33,924 nucleotides of DNA from Gordonia sp. UBA7599 (GTDB lineage: Bacteria > Actinomycetota > Actinomycetes > Mycobacteriales > Mycobacteriaceae), in the NCBI GenBank assembly GCA_002477755.1, contig DLKD01000069.1:525-34448 (forward strand), written 5' to 3'. Positions 23,399 through 32,127 of the stretch are shown here, one piece after another. Made by a program: the position numbers and the translations under genes. The notes under the pieces were generated by a model. That model saw only the letters and a list, made by a program, of their open reading frames with translations, had not been told where the DNA came from and searched no databases. The stretch's first letter is position 1, and each line of letters starts with the position of its first letter.

Positions 23399-25047
23399 AT
23401 CCGCTCCGGCGCCGACACGCCGACCATCGCCAAGCCGTTGGCCAGCACTTGGCGGGCCGCCGCGCACAGTGCCAGCCGGGCGCGGTTCACATCCGTGGCC
23501 TCTTCATCCCCGATGGGAAGCACGCGGCACTGCGTGTAGAAGCGGTGGTACGCACCGGCCAGCGTCTCCAGGTACCGGCAGATCCGGTGCGGTTCGCGCA
23601 GGTCGGCGGCCGTCGCGACGACGGCCGGGAAATCGCCGAGGGTCCGGATCAGATCTCCCTCGGTGGGCTCGGTCAGCAGTGCGATCACCGACGGGTCCGC
23701 CTCCAGACCTAGGTCCGCGGCGTTGCGTGCCAGCGCCGCGAGACGCGCGTGGGCGTACTGCACGTAATACACCGGGTTCTCGTTGGACTGCTTGCGGAGC
23801 AGGTCCAGGTCGATGTCGATGTTGACGTCCACCGACGAGCGGATCAGCGAGTAGCGGGCGGCGTCGACGCCCACCATCTCGACCAGGTCGTCGAGGGTGA
23901 CCACCGTCCCGGCACGCTTGCTCATCCGCACCGGCTGACCGTCCTGCACCAGGTTGACCATCTGCCCGATCAGCACCTCGACCGAGGCCGGGTCGTGGCC
24001 GAGGGCTGCCGCGGCCGCTTTCAACCGCACGACGTAGCCGTGGTGGTCGGCGCCGAGCATGTAAATGAGGTGGTTGAACCCGCGGTCGAACTTGTCCTTG
24101 AGGTATGCGATATCGCCGGCGATGTACGCCGCCGCACCGTCACTCTTGAGGACGACGCGGTCCTTGTCGTCGCCGTAGTCGGTGGAGCGCAGCCACCACG
24201 CGCCGTCGGCCTCGTACAGGGTGCCGTTGGCCTTGAGCTCGGTAATGCAGACCTCCACCAGGCCACGTTCGAACATGGAGTTCTCGTGGGTGTAGACGTC
24301 GAAATCCGTGCCGAACTCATGCAGCGTCGACTTGATGTGGTCGAACATGATCGCCACGCCGCGCGCCCGGAACGCCTCGACGCGATCGTCGTCGGGGAGG
24401 TCGGCGATCCCCGGGACGTCCGCGACGACCGTCGCGGCGATCTCGTCGATGTAGCTGCCGGCGTAGCCGTCCTCGGGGGTGGGCTTGCCCTGCGCGGCCG
24501 CGTCCAGGGACCGGGCGAACCGGTCGATCTGCCCGCCGTGGTCGTTGAAGTAGTACTCGCGGGTGACGGCTGCGCCGCGTGCCGCCAACACCCGGCCCAG
24601 CGCGTCACCGACTGCGGCCCAGCGCGTACCACCGAGGTGGATCGGTCCGGTCGGGTTGGCCGAGACGAACTCGAGGTTGACCACCGCGTCGCCGAGTTCA
24701 TCACCGCTGCCGTACCGCTCACCCGCGTCCAGGATCGTCGCGACGACGCTGTTCTGCGCGGCAGCGGCCAGGCGCAGGTTGACGAAGCCGGGGCCCGCGA
24801 TGTCGGCGGACTCGACGCCCTCGTGGGCGGCGAACGCCTCGGCGAGCCATTGGGCCAGGTCACGGGGTGCTACACCGGCGCGCTTGCCGATCTGTAGGGC
24901 GATGTTCGTGGCGTAATCACCGTGCTCGGGGTTGCGCGGGCGCTCGACCGTCACCGTCTCGGGCAGCACGGCGACGTCCAGACCGCGCTCGGTCAGGACG
25001 GTCTGGGTCAGCGCGCGCAGCAGCGCGGCGAGGTCGGCGGGAGTCAC
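23395..25047 (-). CDS. argS: Arginyl-tRNA synthetase
   Basis: A 550-residue class I aminoacyl-tRNA synthetase that charges tRNA-Arg. It has the N-terminal additional domain (about 1-110), the HIGH-type signature [20 protein letters not shown], the KMSKS-equivalent [16 protein letters not shown], and the C-terminal DALR anticodon-binding domain ([17 protein letters not shown] onward). The open frame extends upstream to 25542 over unrelated sequence, so the GTG at 25047, where family similarity begins, is chosen. It has no ribosome binding site but a -10-like TAGAAT 8 nt upstream, which suggests a leaderless mRNA. It heads the argS-lysA-hom-thrC-thrB run. Confidence 0.95.
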   Translation of the reverse strand: MTPADLAALLRALTQTVLTERGLDVAVLPETVTVERPRNPEHGDYATNIALQIGKRAGVAPRDLAQWLAEAFAAHEGVESADIAGPGFVNLRLAAAAQNSVVATILDAGERYGSGDELGDAVVNLEFVSANPTGPIHLGGTRWAAVGDALGRVLAARGAAVTREYYFNDHGGQIDRFARSLDAAAQGKPTPEDGYAGSYIDEIAATVVADVPGIADLPDDDRVEAFRARGVAIMFDHIKSTLHEFGTDFDVYTHENSMFERGLVEVCITELKANGTLYEADGAWWLRSTDYGDDKDRVVLKSDGAAAYIAGDIAYLKDKFDRGFNHLIYMLGADHHGYVVRLKAAAAALGHDPASVEVLIGQMVNLVQDGQPVRMSKRAGTVVTLDDLVEMVGVDAARYSLIRSSVDVNIDIDLDLLRKQSNENPVYYVQYAHARLAALARNAADLGLEADPSVIALLTEPTEGDLIRTLGDFPAVVATAADLREPHRICRYLETLAGAYHRFYTQCRVLPIGDEEATDVNRARLALCAAARQVLANGLAMVGVSAPERM

Positions 25048-25055
25048 GGGAGACC

Positions 25056-25061
25056 ATTCTA
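25056..25061 (-). promoter_or_regulatory. -10 element of a probable leaderless argS promoter
   Basis: TAGAAT on the minus strand ends 8 nt before the argS GTG start. No convincing -35 hexamer was seen. Position relative to the start codon implies transcription beginning at or next to the GTG. Confidence 0.45.
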
Positions 25062-25149
25062 TGGAACCGCCCCCGTCCGGGGATAACGGGTATCGGCGCC
25101 GGCGGGCGACCATCCGGCTCATCGTCGCCGCGAGGGCCGTCGAGTTCGC

Positions 25150-25155
25150 TAGCGT
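25150..25155 (+). promoter_or_regulatory. -10 element of a probable leaderless DUF305-gene promoter
   Basis: TAGCGT lies exactly 7 nt before the ATG at 25163, the spacing typical of leaderless actinobacterial genes. It is back to back with the argS promoter in the 115-base divergent gap. No ribosome binding site precedes the ATG. Confidence 0.4.
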
Positions 25156-25162
25156 GGTGATC

Positions 25163-25975
25163 ATGTCCGAGGATGACACCGACCCCGCCCCCACCGCAGT
25201 CGAGGACCACGGCGGTCGGCCGCCCTGGCTGGGCCCCGCTCTCATCGCGATCGCCGCACTGCTCATCGGCCTCGGCGGCGGGCTGGCGATCGGGTCGGCG
25301 AAGTCGGGCTCCGACGGTGAGCATCCGCATGGCAATGCGACGGCGATCGGCTTCTCGCAGGACATGATCGTCCACCACGGCCAAGCCGTGGAGATGACGC
25401 AGATCGTGATCAAGCGCGGCAGCGATCCCGCGGTGCGTGACCTGGCGGTGACGATGCTGACCGACCAGAACCGGGAGATCGGGCAGATGACGGGCTGGCT
25501 GCAGGCGTGGGGCGCGCCGCTGACCAATCCTGGTGCGCCCATGTCGTGGATGGGCCAGATGGGTCACGGCAGCGGCGACCACTGCGCCGACGGCCACGTC
25601 GACGAGCACTGCCCCGCGGCCAAGGCCGACGGCCATGGCGGACACGACGGGACCGGCGGGCACGCTGGCCACGGCGCACCGACCGCGGCCTCCCCCGCCG
25701 CCGATGACGGCGCGACGATGGAGGGCATGGCGACCAAGGCCGAGATGGCGCGGCTCTCCTCGCTGAACGGGCCCGACGCCGACACCTACTTCCTGCAGCT
25801 GATGCTTCGCCACCACCAGGGCGGGCATCACATGATGTCGATGGTGATCGATCCGGCCAACGGCGCGCCGGAATACGTCCGGGCACTCGCCGAGCAGATG
25901 GACAAGGCGCAGACCGCCGAGGAGTCGACGATGAAGCAGATGCTCGCGCAGCGCCACGCCCAACCGCTGGGTTAG
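25163..25975 (+). CDS. DUF305 (ferritin-like, CopM-type) membrane-anchored protein
   Basis: A 270-residue protein with one N-terminal membrane segment (about residues 22-45, [19 protein letters not shown]) and an extracytoplasmic domain of the DUF305 family. Both family signature repeats are present: [19 protein letters not shown] and [19 protein letters not shown], His/Met-rich helices that suggest metal binding. Between them is a His/Gly/Asp-rich linker (about 145-185, with GHGG, HAGHG and two cysteines). In cyanobacteria a DUF305 protein (CopM) binds copper; a role in copper or other metal handling is inference. It is divergent from argS. The frame continues upstream to 24932, but the ATG at 25163 fits the membrane anchor and the -10 element. 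Confidence 0.85.
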   Translation: MSEDDTDPAPTAVEDHGGRPPWLGPALIAIAALLIGLGGGLAIGSAKSGSDGEHPHGNATAIGFSQDMIVHHGQAVEMTQIVIKRGSDPAVRDLAVTMLTDQNREIGQMTGWLQAWGAPLTNPGAPMSWMGQMGHGSGDHCADGHVDEHCPAAKADGHGGHDGTGGHAGHGAPTAASPAADDGATMEGMATKAEMARLSSLNGPDADTYFLQLMLRHHQGGHHMMSMVIDPANGAPEYVRALAEQMDKAQTAEESTMKQMLAQRHAQPLG

Positions 25976-26078
25976 CCGCGAGTGGCAGTGACGACCGCCC
26001 GCTCGCCATCCCCACCCCGTTTCGGCAAACCCACATCGATCGAGACGGGATCGACGGAACCGTGTTGGTCTGACGACC

Positions 26079-27302
26079 CTAGAGGTCAGGTTGTGCAGGC
26101 GGTGTGGGCAGTGGTGTACGTCCCCGGGTCTCGCGGGTGACCACCCAGATGAGTGCGACGACGGCCGACAGCGCCGCGGTCAACCAGAACGCAGGTCCAA
26201 AGCCGAACCGGTCGGCGATGACACCGGCGATCACCGGACCCGCGATCGTGCCGCTGTCCTGCGCCATCTGATACGTCGACAGCGCTGTTCCCCCGCGACC
26301 GCCGTAGAGGACATCGGCGACGGTCGCCTGGATGACCGGCGCCACCAGCCCGGTGCCCGCGCCGGCGATCGCCGTCGCGATGAATGCGACCACCACCGAG
26401 TCACTCATGCCCAGCACCGCGGTGGAGGCCGCCAGCACCACCATTCCGGAGATCAGGAACGGCCGCCGTCCCAATCGGTCGGACGCGCGGCCGGCCGGAA
26501 TCATGACCGCGACGTCACCGGCGGCGTAGGCGGCCAGGGCGAATCCCGCCATCGACACGGACTGGTCGAGCACATCGGTGAAGAACAGCGGAACCAGGGT
26601 GATCCGCATCGCGAACAGCCACCCGTATACGACCGAGGTGACGAGGACCGCCCGATAGGCGCCGTCGGCCAACGCCTCGCGTACGCCGGGTCCGGAGCGC
26701 TCATCGGCCGCGTCACCCACTGCCTCGGTGTGGCGAAGGGCAACGGCCACAACGATCGTCGCGACGACGAGAGCGGCCGCATAGACGACAAAGGGCGCCC
26801 GGTATCCGAGCCCCGCCAATGCGCCGCCGATGAGCGGCCCGACGATGCCGCCCAGCACGAAGCTCGACGAGTACACCCCCGACACCCGGCCGCGGATCGC
26901 CGGCGGGCTGATTCGGATCACGAGGCTCATCGCCGACACGGTGAACATCACCGACCCGACCCCGCCCAGCGCGCGTAGCACCAACAGCTGCCAATAACTC
27001 TGGGCGAATGCACACGCCAGCATCGACGCCGCGACGATCAGCAGTCCGGCGAGATAGACGGGCCGCTCCCCAAGCCGGCGCAGCAGCGGCGCCGTCGCCG
27101 GGGCAAAGGCCAGGCGCATGACCGCAAACGCGCTCACGACCATCGTCGCCGCCGCGATCGACACGTCGAAGCTGCGGGCGAAGGCCGGAAGGACCGGTGC
27201 CACCAATCCGTACCCGACCGCGATGACGAAGGCGGCGCAGACCAAGACCCAGATGGTCGGGGGAATGCGACCGGGCGCCCCCTGCCCGGGTGAAGCGTCC
27301 AC
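26079..27302 (-). CDS. Major facilitator superfamily transporter
   Basis: A 407-residue MFS protein with about 12 membrane segments. The first begins at TIWVLVCAAFVIAVGYGLV. The mid-protein motif GRASDRLGRRPFLISGMVV repeats the cytoplasmic MFS motif A, and the first half carries RLAFAPATAPLLRRLGERPVY in the equivalent place. The look is that of the drug/proton antiporter DHA1 branch, but the substrate is unknown. GTG at 27302, 6 nt after AGGAGG, is the start. It follows the GH31 gene by 10 nt, so export or uptake linked to sugar released by that enzyme is possible. Confidence 0.88.
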   Translation of the reverse strand: MDASPGQGAPGRIPPTIWVLVCAAFVIAVGYGLVAPVLPAFARSFDVSIAAATMVVSAFAVMRLAFAPATAPLLRRLGERPVYLAGLLIVAASMLACAFAQSYWQLLVLRALGGVGSVMFTVSAMSLVIRISPPAIRGRVSGVYSSSFVLGGIVGPLIGGALAGLGYRAPFVVYAAALVVATIVVAVALRHTEAVGDAADERSGPGVREALADGAYRAVLVTSVVYGWLFAMRITLVPLFFTDVLDQSVSMAGFALAAYAAGDVAVMIPAGRASDRLGRRPFLISGMVVLAASTAVLGMSDSVVVAFIATAIAGAGTGLVAPVIQATVADVLYGGRGGTALSTYQMAQDSGTIAGPVIAGVIADRFGFGPAFWLTAALSAVVALIWVVTRETRGRTPLPTPPAQPDL

Positions 27303-27312
27303 CGATCGCCTC

Positions 27313-29703
27313 CTACACTGCCCGTTCGGCTGAACCAGCCGACCGGTGTTCGAGGTCGGCGCTCGCAGTACGGGTACGGCGGTCGAAGGTCCACGCGCTG
27401 TCGGGCACTTCGCGCCCGTCGATGCTGACCCCGGTGGGTGCCGCATCGATCCCGACGAGCTCGATCCGCTCGATCGGCGGTCGCCCGTATCCGGTCGCTG
27501 ATTCGGTGTTCGTCGTCAACGACATCTCGGCGTCGTTCCAGGTCATCGTCGTCCACGAGTACGCGCCGCAGCGGTGGTCGTGCGAATGGCCGTCGTCGTG
27601 GTAGAGCCGCGACCGACCGTCGGTGCCGACGTGGATGCGCAGCGCTATCGGTACGACCGCGACCGCGGCGGGCGCGACGGCGGCCAGCATCGGAACCGTG
27701 GAGCCGGCCCGTGCGTACACCGGGATGTCGCGCAGGCGTACGCGCACCGTCTGCACCGTCGGGCCGACGATGGTCGTGCCGTCGAACACCCCGACCCACC
27801 GCCCCGGCGGGAACCAGATCCGGACGGTCCCACCCCGGGTGACGACGGGGGCGACGAGTAGGTCGTCGCCGAGCAGGTACTGGTGTTTGAACCCGTAGGC
27901 CTCCGACGCGTGCGGCCAGTGGAGGTACATCGACCGCGCCATGGGGAGACCGGTCTCGTGCGCGACGCGTGCCGCGGAGTAGAGGTATGGGACCAGCCGC
28001 GACCGGACGCGCAGCGTCGCCGCGGCGGCCTCGCGGTAGGGCGACGCGAATTCCCACGGCAGCCGCCTGGTCTGCAGGTTCTGCGAGTGGATCCGCATGA
28101 TCGGCGAGAAGGCCCCGAACTGCATCCACCGTACGTAGCGCTCGGGGTCGGTCTCCCCCTTGAAGCCGCCGATGTCGTGTGAGACATGGGGCTGGCCGAT
28201 ACTGCCTTCGGCGTGGGTGAACTCCACTTCCATGGCCAGCGTCTCCCACGTCGCATAGGTGTCACCGGTGAAGTGGATGGTGTACCGGTGTCCGCCCCAC
28301 GGGCCCGGCCGGGTGCCCACCATGTCCCAATACGAGGCCCCGCTGCGCGCCAGCAGCGGCCAGCGGGTCTGTCGCATGCGCGAGCGTCGGGTGTAAGCGC
28401 GGGCGACCCACACATCGGCGGCGAGCTCGTTGAGGGGTACTCCGGCATAGGACTCGTCGATGATCCAGTCCAACCACCACAGGTCCACACCCGCGGCCTC
28501 GAGCTCGTCGTGCGCTGCCATGAAAGATTGCAGATGTGCGGGGTTGGTGAAATCCCAGACGAAGGCCGGTCCGATCGCGCCCTGCACGTGTTTGCCCAAA
28601 GCTGAGAAGAAACGGGCCGCGGGGGTGAGCGCCGGTTGCATCGTGCCGCCGGCCAAACGCTGCACGCGCGGGAACTGAGTGTCGTCACCAGAGATGCTCG
28701 GGTGGATGTTCAGTGCGACCGCCATGTTCTCGCGATGCGCCCAGTCGACGAATCCGGCCGGGTTTCCGAAGAGCTGCCGATTCCAGTTCCACCCGTTCCA
28801 CGAATTGGGCGATTTGAAATCGGTGTCGACGACGAGGACGTCCAACGACGCGCCGGCCGCTCGATAGTGCGGCAGGAGGGTCGTGCGGTAATACGAGTCC
28901 GGGTACGGGGCATAGCGGGAGAACCAATTCCCGAAGGCCTGTCGGGGCAGCATCGGCGCCGCGCCCGACAGGGCCCGGAAATCTGCCAGTGCCTGCTTGT
29001 AGTCGCGGCCGTAGGCGAAGATGTAGCCGTCCCGGTACTGCAGGTCTAGGCCTCGGCGGGTCACCGCGTCATCGCCGACGAGGGCCGCCTGCGAATCGTC
29101 GATGAAGAACCACCCCTGCTTGGAGAGCAGGCCGGGCTGCAGATTCACCTGACCGCGCACCGAGTCGAGGGCGCGCAGCCAGCCCCCGAGGTTGCCGGCC
29201 GGCAACGGCGGAATCTGCGACGGCCAGATCTCGAGATTGGTCGCGAAGGCGATGCCGGTCACCGCGGGGACGTACTCGCGCGGTTGCCAGGCCGGATTCA
29301 CCCGGGCTCCGGAGTGCTTGAGGGTGATATTCGGCGCCATCGGGTCGAAGCGGTCGACCGGGCAGGTCAGTGTGAGCGCGTCTGTCTCCAGGTGCAGGGT
29401 ATCGCCGAATCGCGCCACCCGATACGACCCCGACCTCGCCCGACGGTCATGCCCGAGCATCGTCGGACGGTTCTCGAACCGGCGGCGCCCGGAGTACTCA
29501 TAGCGCACCAGACGTGGTGTGACGACGGTCAGCCGCACATTCCCGACGACGATGAGCCCATTGCCGTCGTCGTCGATGCCCGGCCGGGCTTCAGCGTCGG
29601 CGGAGCCCAACGCGGTGAGGCCGACGGCCGCCACGCCCATCGAGGTGATGGCTTGCCGACGCGTGAGGCCTATCGGGCGCGAATCGCTCACGTGCTCGAC
29701 CAT
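27313..29703 (-). CDS. Tat-exported GH31 family alpha-glycosidase
   Basis: A 796-residue glycoside hydrolase family 31 protein. The N-terminus GLTRRQAITSMGVAAVGLTA followed by a small-residue stretch is a twin-arginine signal, so the enzyme acts outside the cytoplasm. A beta-sandwich domain (about 40-260) precedes the catalytic barrel. The likely nucleophile is D412 in DLWWLDWIID and the likely acid/base is D481 in HFTGDTYATW. Downstream GH31 blocks are VSHDIGGFKGETDPERYVRW, QFGAFSPIMRIHSQ and RLPWEF. Specificity (glucosidase, xylosidase or other) cannot be read. ATG at 29703 is chosen to include the signal; the open frame continues to 30054 over the divergent ClC gene. Operonic with the MFS gene. 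Confidence 0.92.
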   Translation of the reverse strand: MVEHVSDSRPIGLTRRQAITSMGVAAVGLTALGSADAEARPGIDDDGNGLIVVGNVRLTVVTPRLVRYEYSGRRRFENRPTMLGHDRRARSGSYRVARFGDTLHLETDALTLTCPVDRFDPMAPNITLKHSGARVNPAWQPREYVPAVTGIAFATNLEIWPSQIPPLPAGNLGGWLRALDSVRGQVNLQPGLLSKQGWFFIDDSQAALVGDDAVTRRGLDLQYRDGYIFAYGRDYKQALADFRALSGAAPMLPRQAFGNWFSRYAPYPDSYYRTTLLPHYRAAGASLDVLVVDTDFKSPNSWNGWNWNRQLFGNPAGFVDWAHRENMAVALNIHPSISGDDTQFPRVQRLAGGTMQPALTPAARFFSALGKHVQGAIGPAFVWDFTNPAHLQSFMAAHDELEAAGVDLWWLDWIIDESYAGVPLNELAADVWVARAYTRRSRMRQTRWPLLARSGASYWDMVGTRPGPWGGHRYTIHFTGDTYATWETLAMEVEFTHAEGSIGQPHVSHDIGGFKGETDPERYVRWMQFGAFSPIMRIHSQNLQTRRLPWEFASPYREAAAATLRVRSRLVPYLYSAARVAHETGLPMARSMYLHWPHASEAYGFKHQYLLGDDLLVAPVVTRGGTVRIWFPPGRWVGVFDGTTIVGPTVQTVRVRLRDIPVYARAGSTVPMLAAVAPAAVAVVPIALRIHVGTDGRSRLYHDDGHSHDHRCGAYSWTTMTWNDAEMSLTTNTESATGYGRPPIERIELVGIDAAPTGVSIDGREVPDSAWTFDRRTRTASADLEHRSAGSAERAV

Positions 29704-29799
29704 AGCGGCCCCGCCCGATCTGCTCGGAGGCATATGCCCGGCGGGAATCGGTATCGGCGGTGCGCTCAAATCCGCATCTCCCGTGGCATGCTGTCGCAA
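29704..29799. other. Divergent intergenic region GH31 / ClC
   Basis: A 96-base gap between divergently transcribed genes. No strong promoter or operator was recognised. GGCATATGCC (29731-29740, within CGGAGGCATATGCCCGG) is a 10-base palindrome that could be an operator half, but it is too short to interpret. Confidence 0.35.
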
Positions 29800-31167
29800 A
29801 TGGAGAACCACACCGGTGACCCCGTCGAAACAACTCCCGTCCCCGATCGCTCGCCGACGACACTGGCGGACCTTCGCGACGCACTCGTCGGTGGCGTCAT
29901 CGGTGGAATCCTGGCCACGGTGTTCGTCGTCGCGGTGACGTCGCTGATCAAGGAAGTCCTCGACTGGGTCACGGGCGCCGACCGCTGGGTGATGTTCACC
30001 GCGCCGTTCGTCGGCATCGTCGGCGCGGTGTTGATCCTGCACTTCATCGCTCACGGCACCGCCGTCATCCGCGTCACCGACGACGCCCCACCGCCGAAAC
30101 GCTTCTCCACCTGGCTGCGCTTCCCCGCCAACGCCGTACGGGCCGATCTCACCGCCGATGTGGTCCGCAGCGCCGGATGCGAGGAGCGCTTCCCGTCACG
30201 TCTGATGCCGGTGCGCGCACTCGCCATCCTGACCACCGTCGGCTTGGGCGCTCCGATGGGCACCGAATCCCCGGCCGCGCACATGGGCGTTGCCACGGGC
30301 GCCGCGATTCGCGCTGGCGGCGGGTGGTGGGTTCGACTGGCCCGGCCGGCCGGATTGGCCGGTGGCGCGGCCGGCATCGCCGCACTCATGGGTCTGCCCC
30401 TGGTCGGGGTCGCGTTCATGCTGGAACTCGGCCGGCGCAACGACGCGCGCATCACCCCGGCGCGGGTTGTGGCAGCGACGATCGGCGCGCTCGTCGGGTG
30501 GGGCGTCAACCGGTGGCTCGACCTCAACCTGATTCGCCTGATCGTGCCCGAGGTCGCGCCCCACGACCTCGCCGAGGCCCTCGCCGTCGCCTGTCTGGTG
30601 GGTGCCTTGTCCGGCGCATTGTGCTCGGTCACCGGAACGCTGATTTACCGAGTGCGGGCGTGGAACGCCGGGACGACGACCAAGCTGCTCATCGGTGGTG
30701 CCTCGCTGGCGGCCTGCTTCGCCGCGATCAGCGCCCTGGCCTCCCCATCGGCCGCCGTCGGTCCCGGTGCAGGTGCGGTGACGTGGGCCGAAGGCGCTAC
30801 CACTTCCGGTTGGACGCTGCTGCTGGTGGCCGCACTGCGCGCCGCCGCCACCACTGCGGCTGTTGCCGCCGGCGGCTGCGGCGGGCTGTTCGTTCCATTC
30901 CTCGCCGTCGGCGACCTTTGCGGCCGTGCACTCGCTCCGGGTTTGGGGACGTCGGCCGACCTGGCCGCGGCCTCGGGCTCAGCCGGTGCGATTGCCGGCG
31001 GCTACCGACTGCCGATCACCGCTTTCGCCATGGTGATCGCGATCGGTGGCCCAGCCGGAGCCCGGCTGACCTGCCTGCTCGCCGTCGCAGTCGCCGCAGG
31101 CGCGGGTGTTCTCGCCGCCTATGCCCTCGATCGGCTCGTGGCCGCCCGGACAAAAAACGCCGACTGA
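29800..31167 (+). CDS. ClC-family chloride channel/antiporter
   Basis: A 455-residue polytopic protein of the ClC family. The filter-like segment GLGAPMGTESPAAHMGVATG (148-167) is the equivalent of the GREGP motif and keeps the gating glutamate (E156), which points to proton-coupled antiport. GGCGGLFVPFLAVG (357-370) is the GxFxP motif, and AGAIAGGYRLPITAF is the following conserved block. No CBS domains are present. The filter-like motif has Ser in place of Gly (GTESP for GREGP), so it belongs to a divergent bacterial branch. The ion is not certain. An upstream ATG at 29788 would add four residues; neither start has a clear ribosome binding site. Confidence 0.88.
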   Translation: MENHTGDPVETTPVPDRSPTTLADLRDALVGGVIGGILATVFVVAVTSLIKEVLDWVTGADRWVMFTAPFVGIVGAVLILHFIAHGTAVIRVTDDAPPPKRFSTWLRFPANAVRADLTADVVRSAGCEERFPSRLMPVRALAILTTVGLGAPMGTESPAAHMGVATGAAIRAGGGWWVRLARPAGLAGGAAGIAALMGLPLVGVAFMLELGRRNDARITPARVVAATIGALVGWGVNRWLDLNLIRLIVPEVAPHDLAEALAVACLVGALSGALCSVTGTLIYRVRAWNAGTTTKLLIGGASLAACFAAISALASPSAAVGPGAGAVTWAEGATTSGWTLLLVAALRAAATTAAVAAGGCGGLFVPFLAVGDLCGRALAPGLGTSADLAAASGSAGAIAGGYRLPITAFAMVIAIGGPAGARLTCLLAVAVAAGAGVLAAYALDRLVAARTKNAD

Positions 31168-31200
31168 TGACAGTCGGCGGAGTCGGCAACGATTTATCTG

Positions 31201-31273
31201 TGCCCCCGGCAGGATTCGAACCTGCGACCTTCTGCTCCGGAGGCAGACGCTCTATCCCCTGAGCTACGGGGGC
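31201..31273 (-). tRNA. tRNA-Arg (anticodon CCG)
   Basis: A 73-base tRNA on the minus strand folds as a full cloverleaf. The acceptor stem is GCCCCCG with CGGGGGC and discriminator A. The D arm is GCTC/GAGC, the anticodon stem TCTGC/GCAGA with loop CTCCGGA (anticodon CCG), and the T arm GCAGG-TTCGAAT-CCTGC. CCA is not encoded. It reads CGG codons, frequent in this GC-rich genome. Confidence 0.97.
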
Positions 31274-31287
31274 TCGGGACGCAGCAC

Positions 31288-31317
31288 AGCCTATCCCACC
31301 GTCTGCCGTGGCCACAA
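31288..31317 (-). promoter_or_regulatory. Candidate tRNA-Arg promoter
   Basis: On the minus strand TTGTGG (31312-31317) and TAGGCT (31288-31293) are spaced by 18 nt; transcription would start about 7 bases before the mature tRNA 5' end at 31273. Confidence 0.5.
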
Positions 31318-31369
31318 AGCAGATGTGCGAGCGGCGTTCTGGACCCTCCCGGACCGCGCTCGGCGCGTG

Positions 31370-31375
31370 TAGATT
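31370..31375 (+). promoter_or_regulatory. -10 element of a probable leaderless promoter
   Basis: TAGATT ends 7 nt before the ATG at 31383 of the MazF-DivIVA gene, with no ribosome binding site between. The spacing matches other leaderless candidates in the window. Confidence 0.45.
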
Positions 31376-31382
31376 CCTTGCC

Positions 31383-32108
31383 ATGAACCCGCGTCCGACC
31401 CCGTCGACGGGCACCAACCCGACCGGCTGGATCGTGTCCGCACCCGGATCCGCGGTTGAGTTGCGACCCGATGACGGGCCGACCGTCGTCCGCGCTGCGC
31501 GGGACCGACAGATCCGCCGAACCGAGGGCGTCCCGACCATCCACGTGCACCGCGGCCAGGTTTTCGCGGTCGATCTCGGATACGGCCGCAAGCCGTGGGT
31601 CGTCGTGAGCAACAACGACCGCAACCGCGACCGGGACAGCGTGATCGCCGCGCGGATCAGCGGTGAACCGCACGCCGCCTCGTCGACCGTCGTCGCGCTC
31701 GGCCCACAGGACCCGGTGGTCGGGTTCGCGGTCGTCGACGACCTCGTGCAGTTGTTCCGCGAGGACCTCGACGAAGCGGTGGGCACGCTCTCGCCCTCGT
31801 CGATGGGGGCGGTCGACGTGGCGCTGCGCGTGGCCCTCGCCGTCGACGACCAAGCAGACAACGTCCAAGTAGACACCGGGGTCCAGACGACCGCGATCGT
31901 GGCGGCACCGTTCACCATGCGCGCATTGACCGACAGGACGGGATCCATGCAGCTCACGCCAGAAGACGTCCACAACGTGGCCTTCAACAAGCCGCCCATC
32001 GGCCGGCGCGGCTACAACGAGGACGAGGTCGACGACTTCCTCGACATCGTCGAGGCGGAGATCACCCGGTTGCACCGCATCATCGCCGATCTGGGCGGAC
32101 GGCCCTGA
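31383..32108 (+). CDS. MazF/PemK-like domain fused to DivIVA/Wag31 N-terminal domain
   Basis: A 241-residue protein with two recognisable parts in one uninterrupted frame. Residues ~56-160 resemble the MazF/PemK endoribonuclease fold: [40 protein letters not shown] and the C-terminal [19 protein letters not shown]. Residues 189-236 are a near-consensus DivIVA N-terminal domain: [40 protein letters not shown]. That domain normally binds curved membrane and directs polar growth (Wag31). The long coiled coil of DivIVA is absent. The first ~55 residues are unrecognised. An internal ATG at 31947 (M189), with AGGA 8 nt upstream, could make the DivIVA part alone. No antitoxin gene is adjacent. The function of the fusion is unknown. 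Confidence 0.82.
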   Translation: MNPRPTPSTGTNPTGWIVSAPGSAVELRPDDGPTVVRAARDRQIRRTEGVPTIHVHRGQVFAVDLGYGRKPWVVVSNNDRNRDRDSVIAARISGEPHAASSTVVALGPQDPVVGFAVVDDLVQLFREDLDEAVGTLSPSSMGAVDVALRVALAVDDQADNVQVDTGVQTTAIVAAPFTMRALTDRTGSMQLTPEDVHNVAFNKPPIGRRGYNEDEVDDFLDIVEAEITRLHRIIADLGGRP

Positions 32109-32127
32109 GCAAGCGGAGAAGTCGGAG

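Noticed and set aside
31194-31999. Minus-strand frames crossing the tRNA and the MazF-DivIVA gene
   Set aside because: They read through a structural tRNA and give no recognisable domain.
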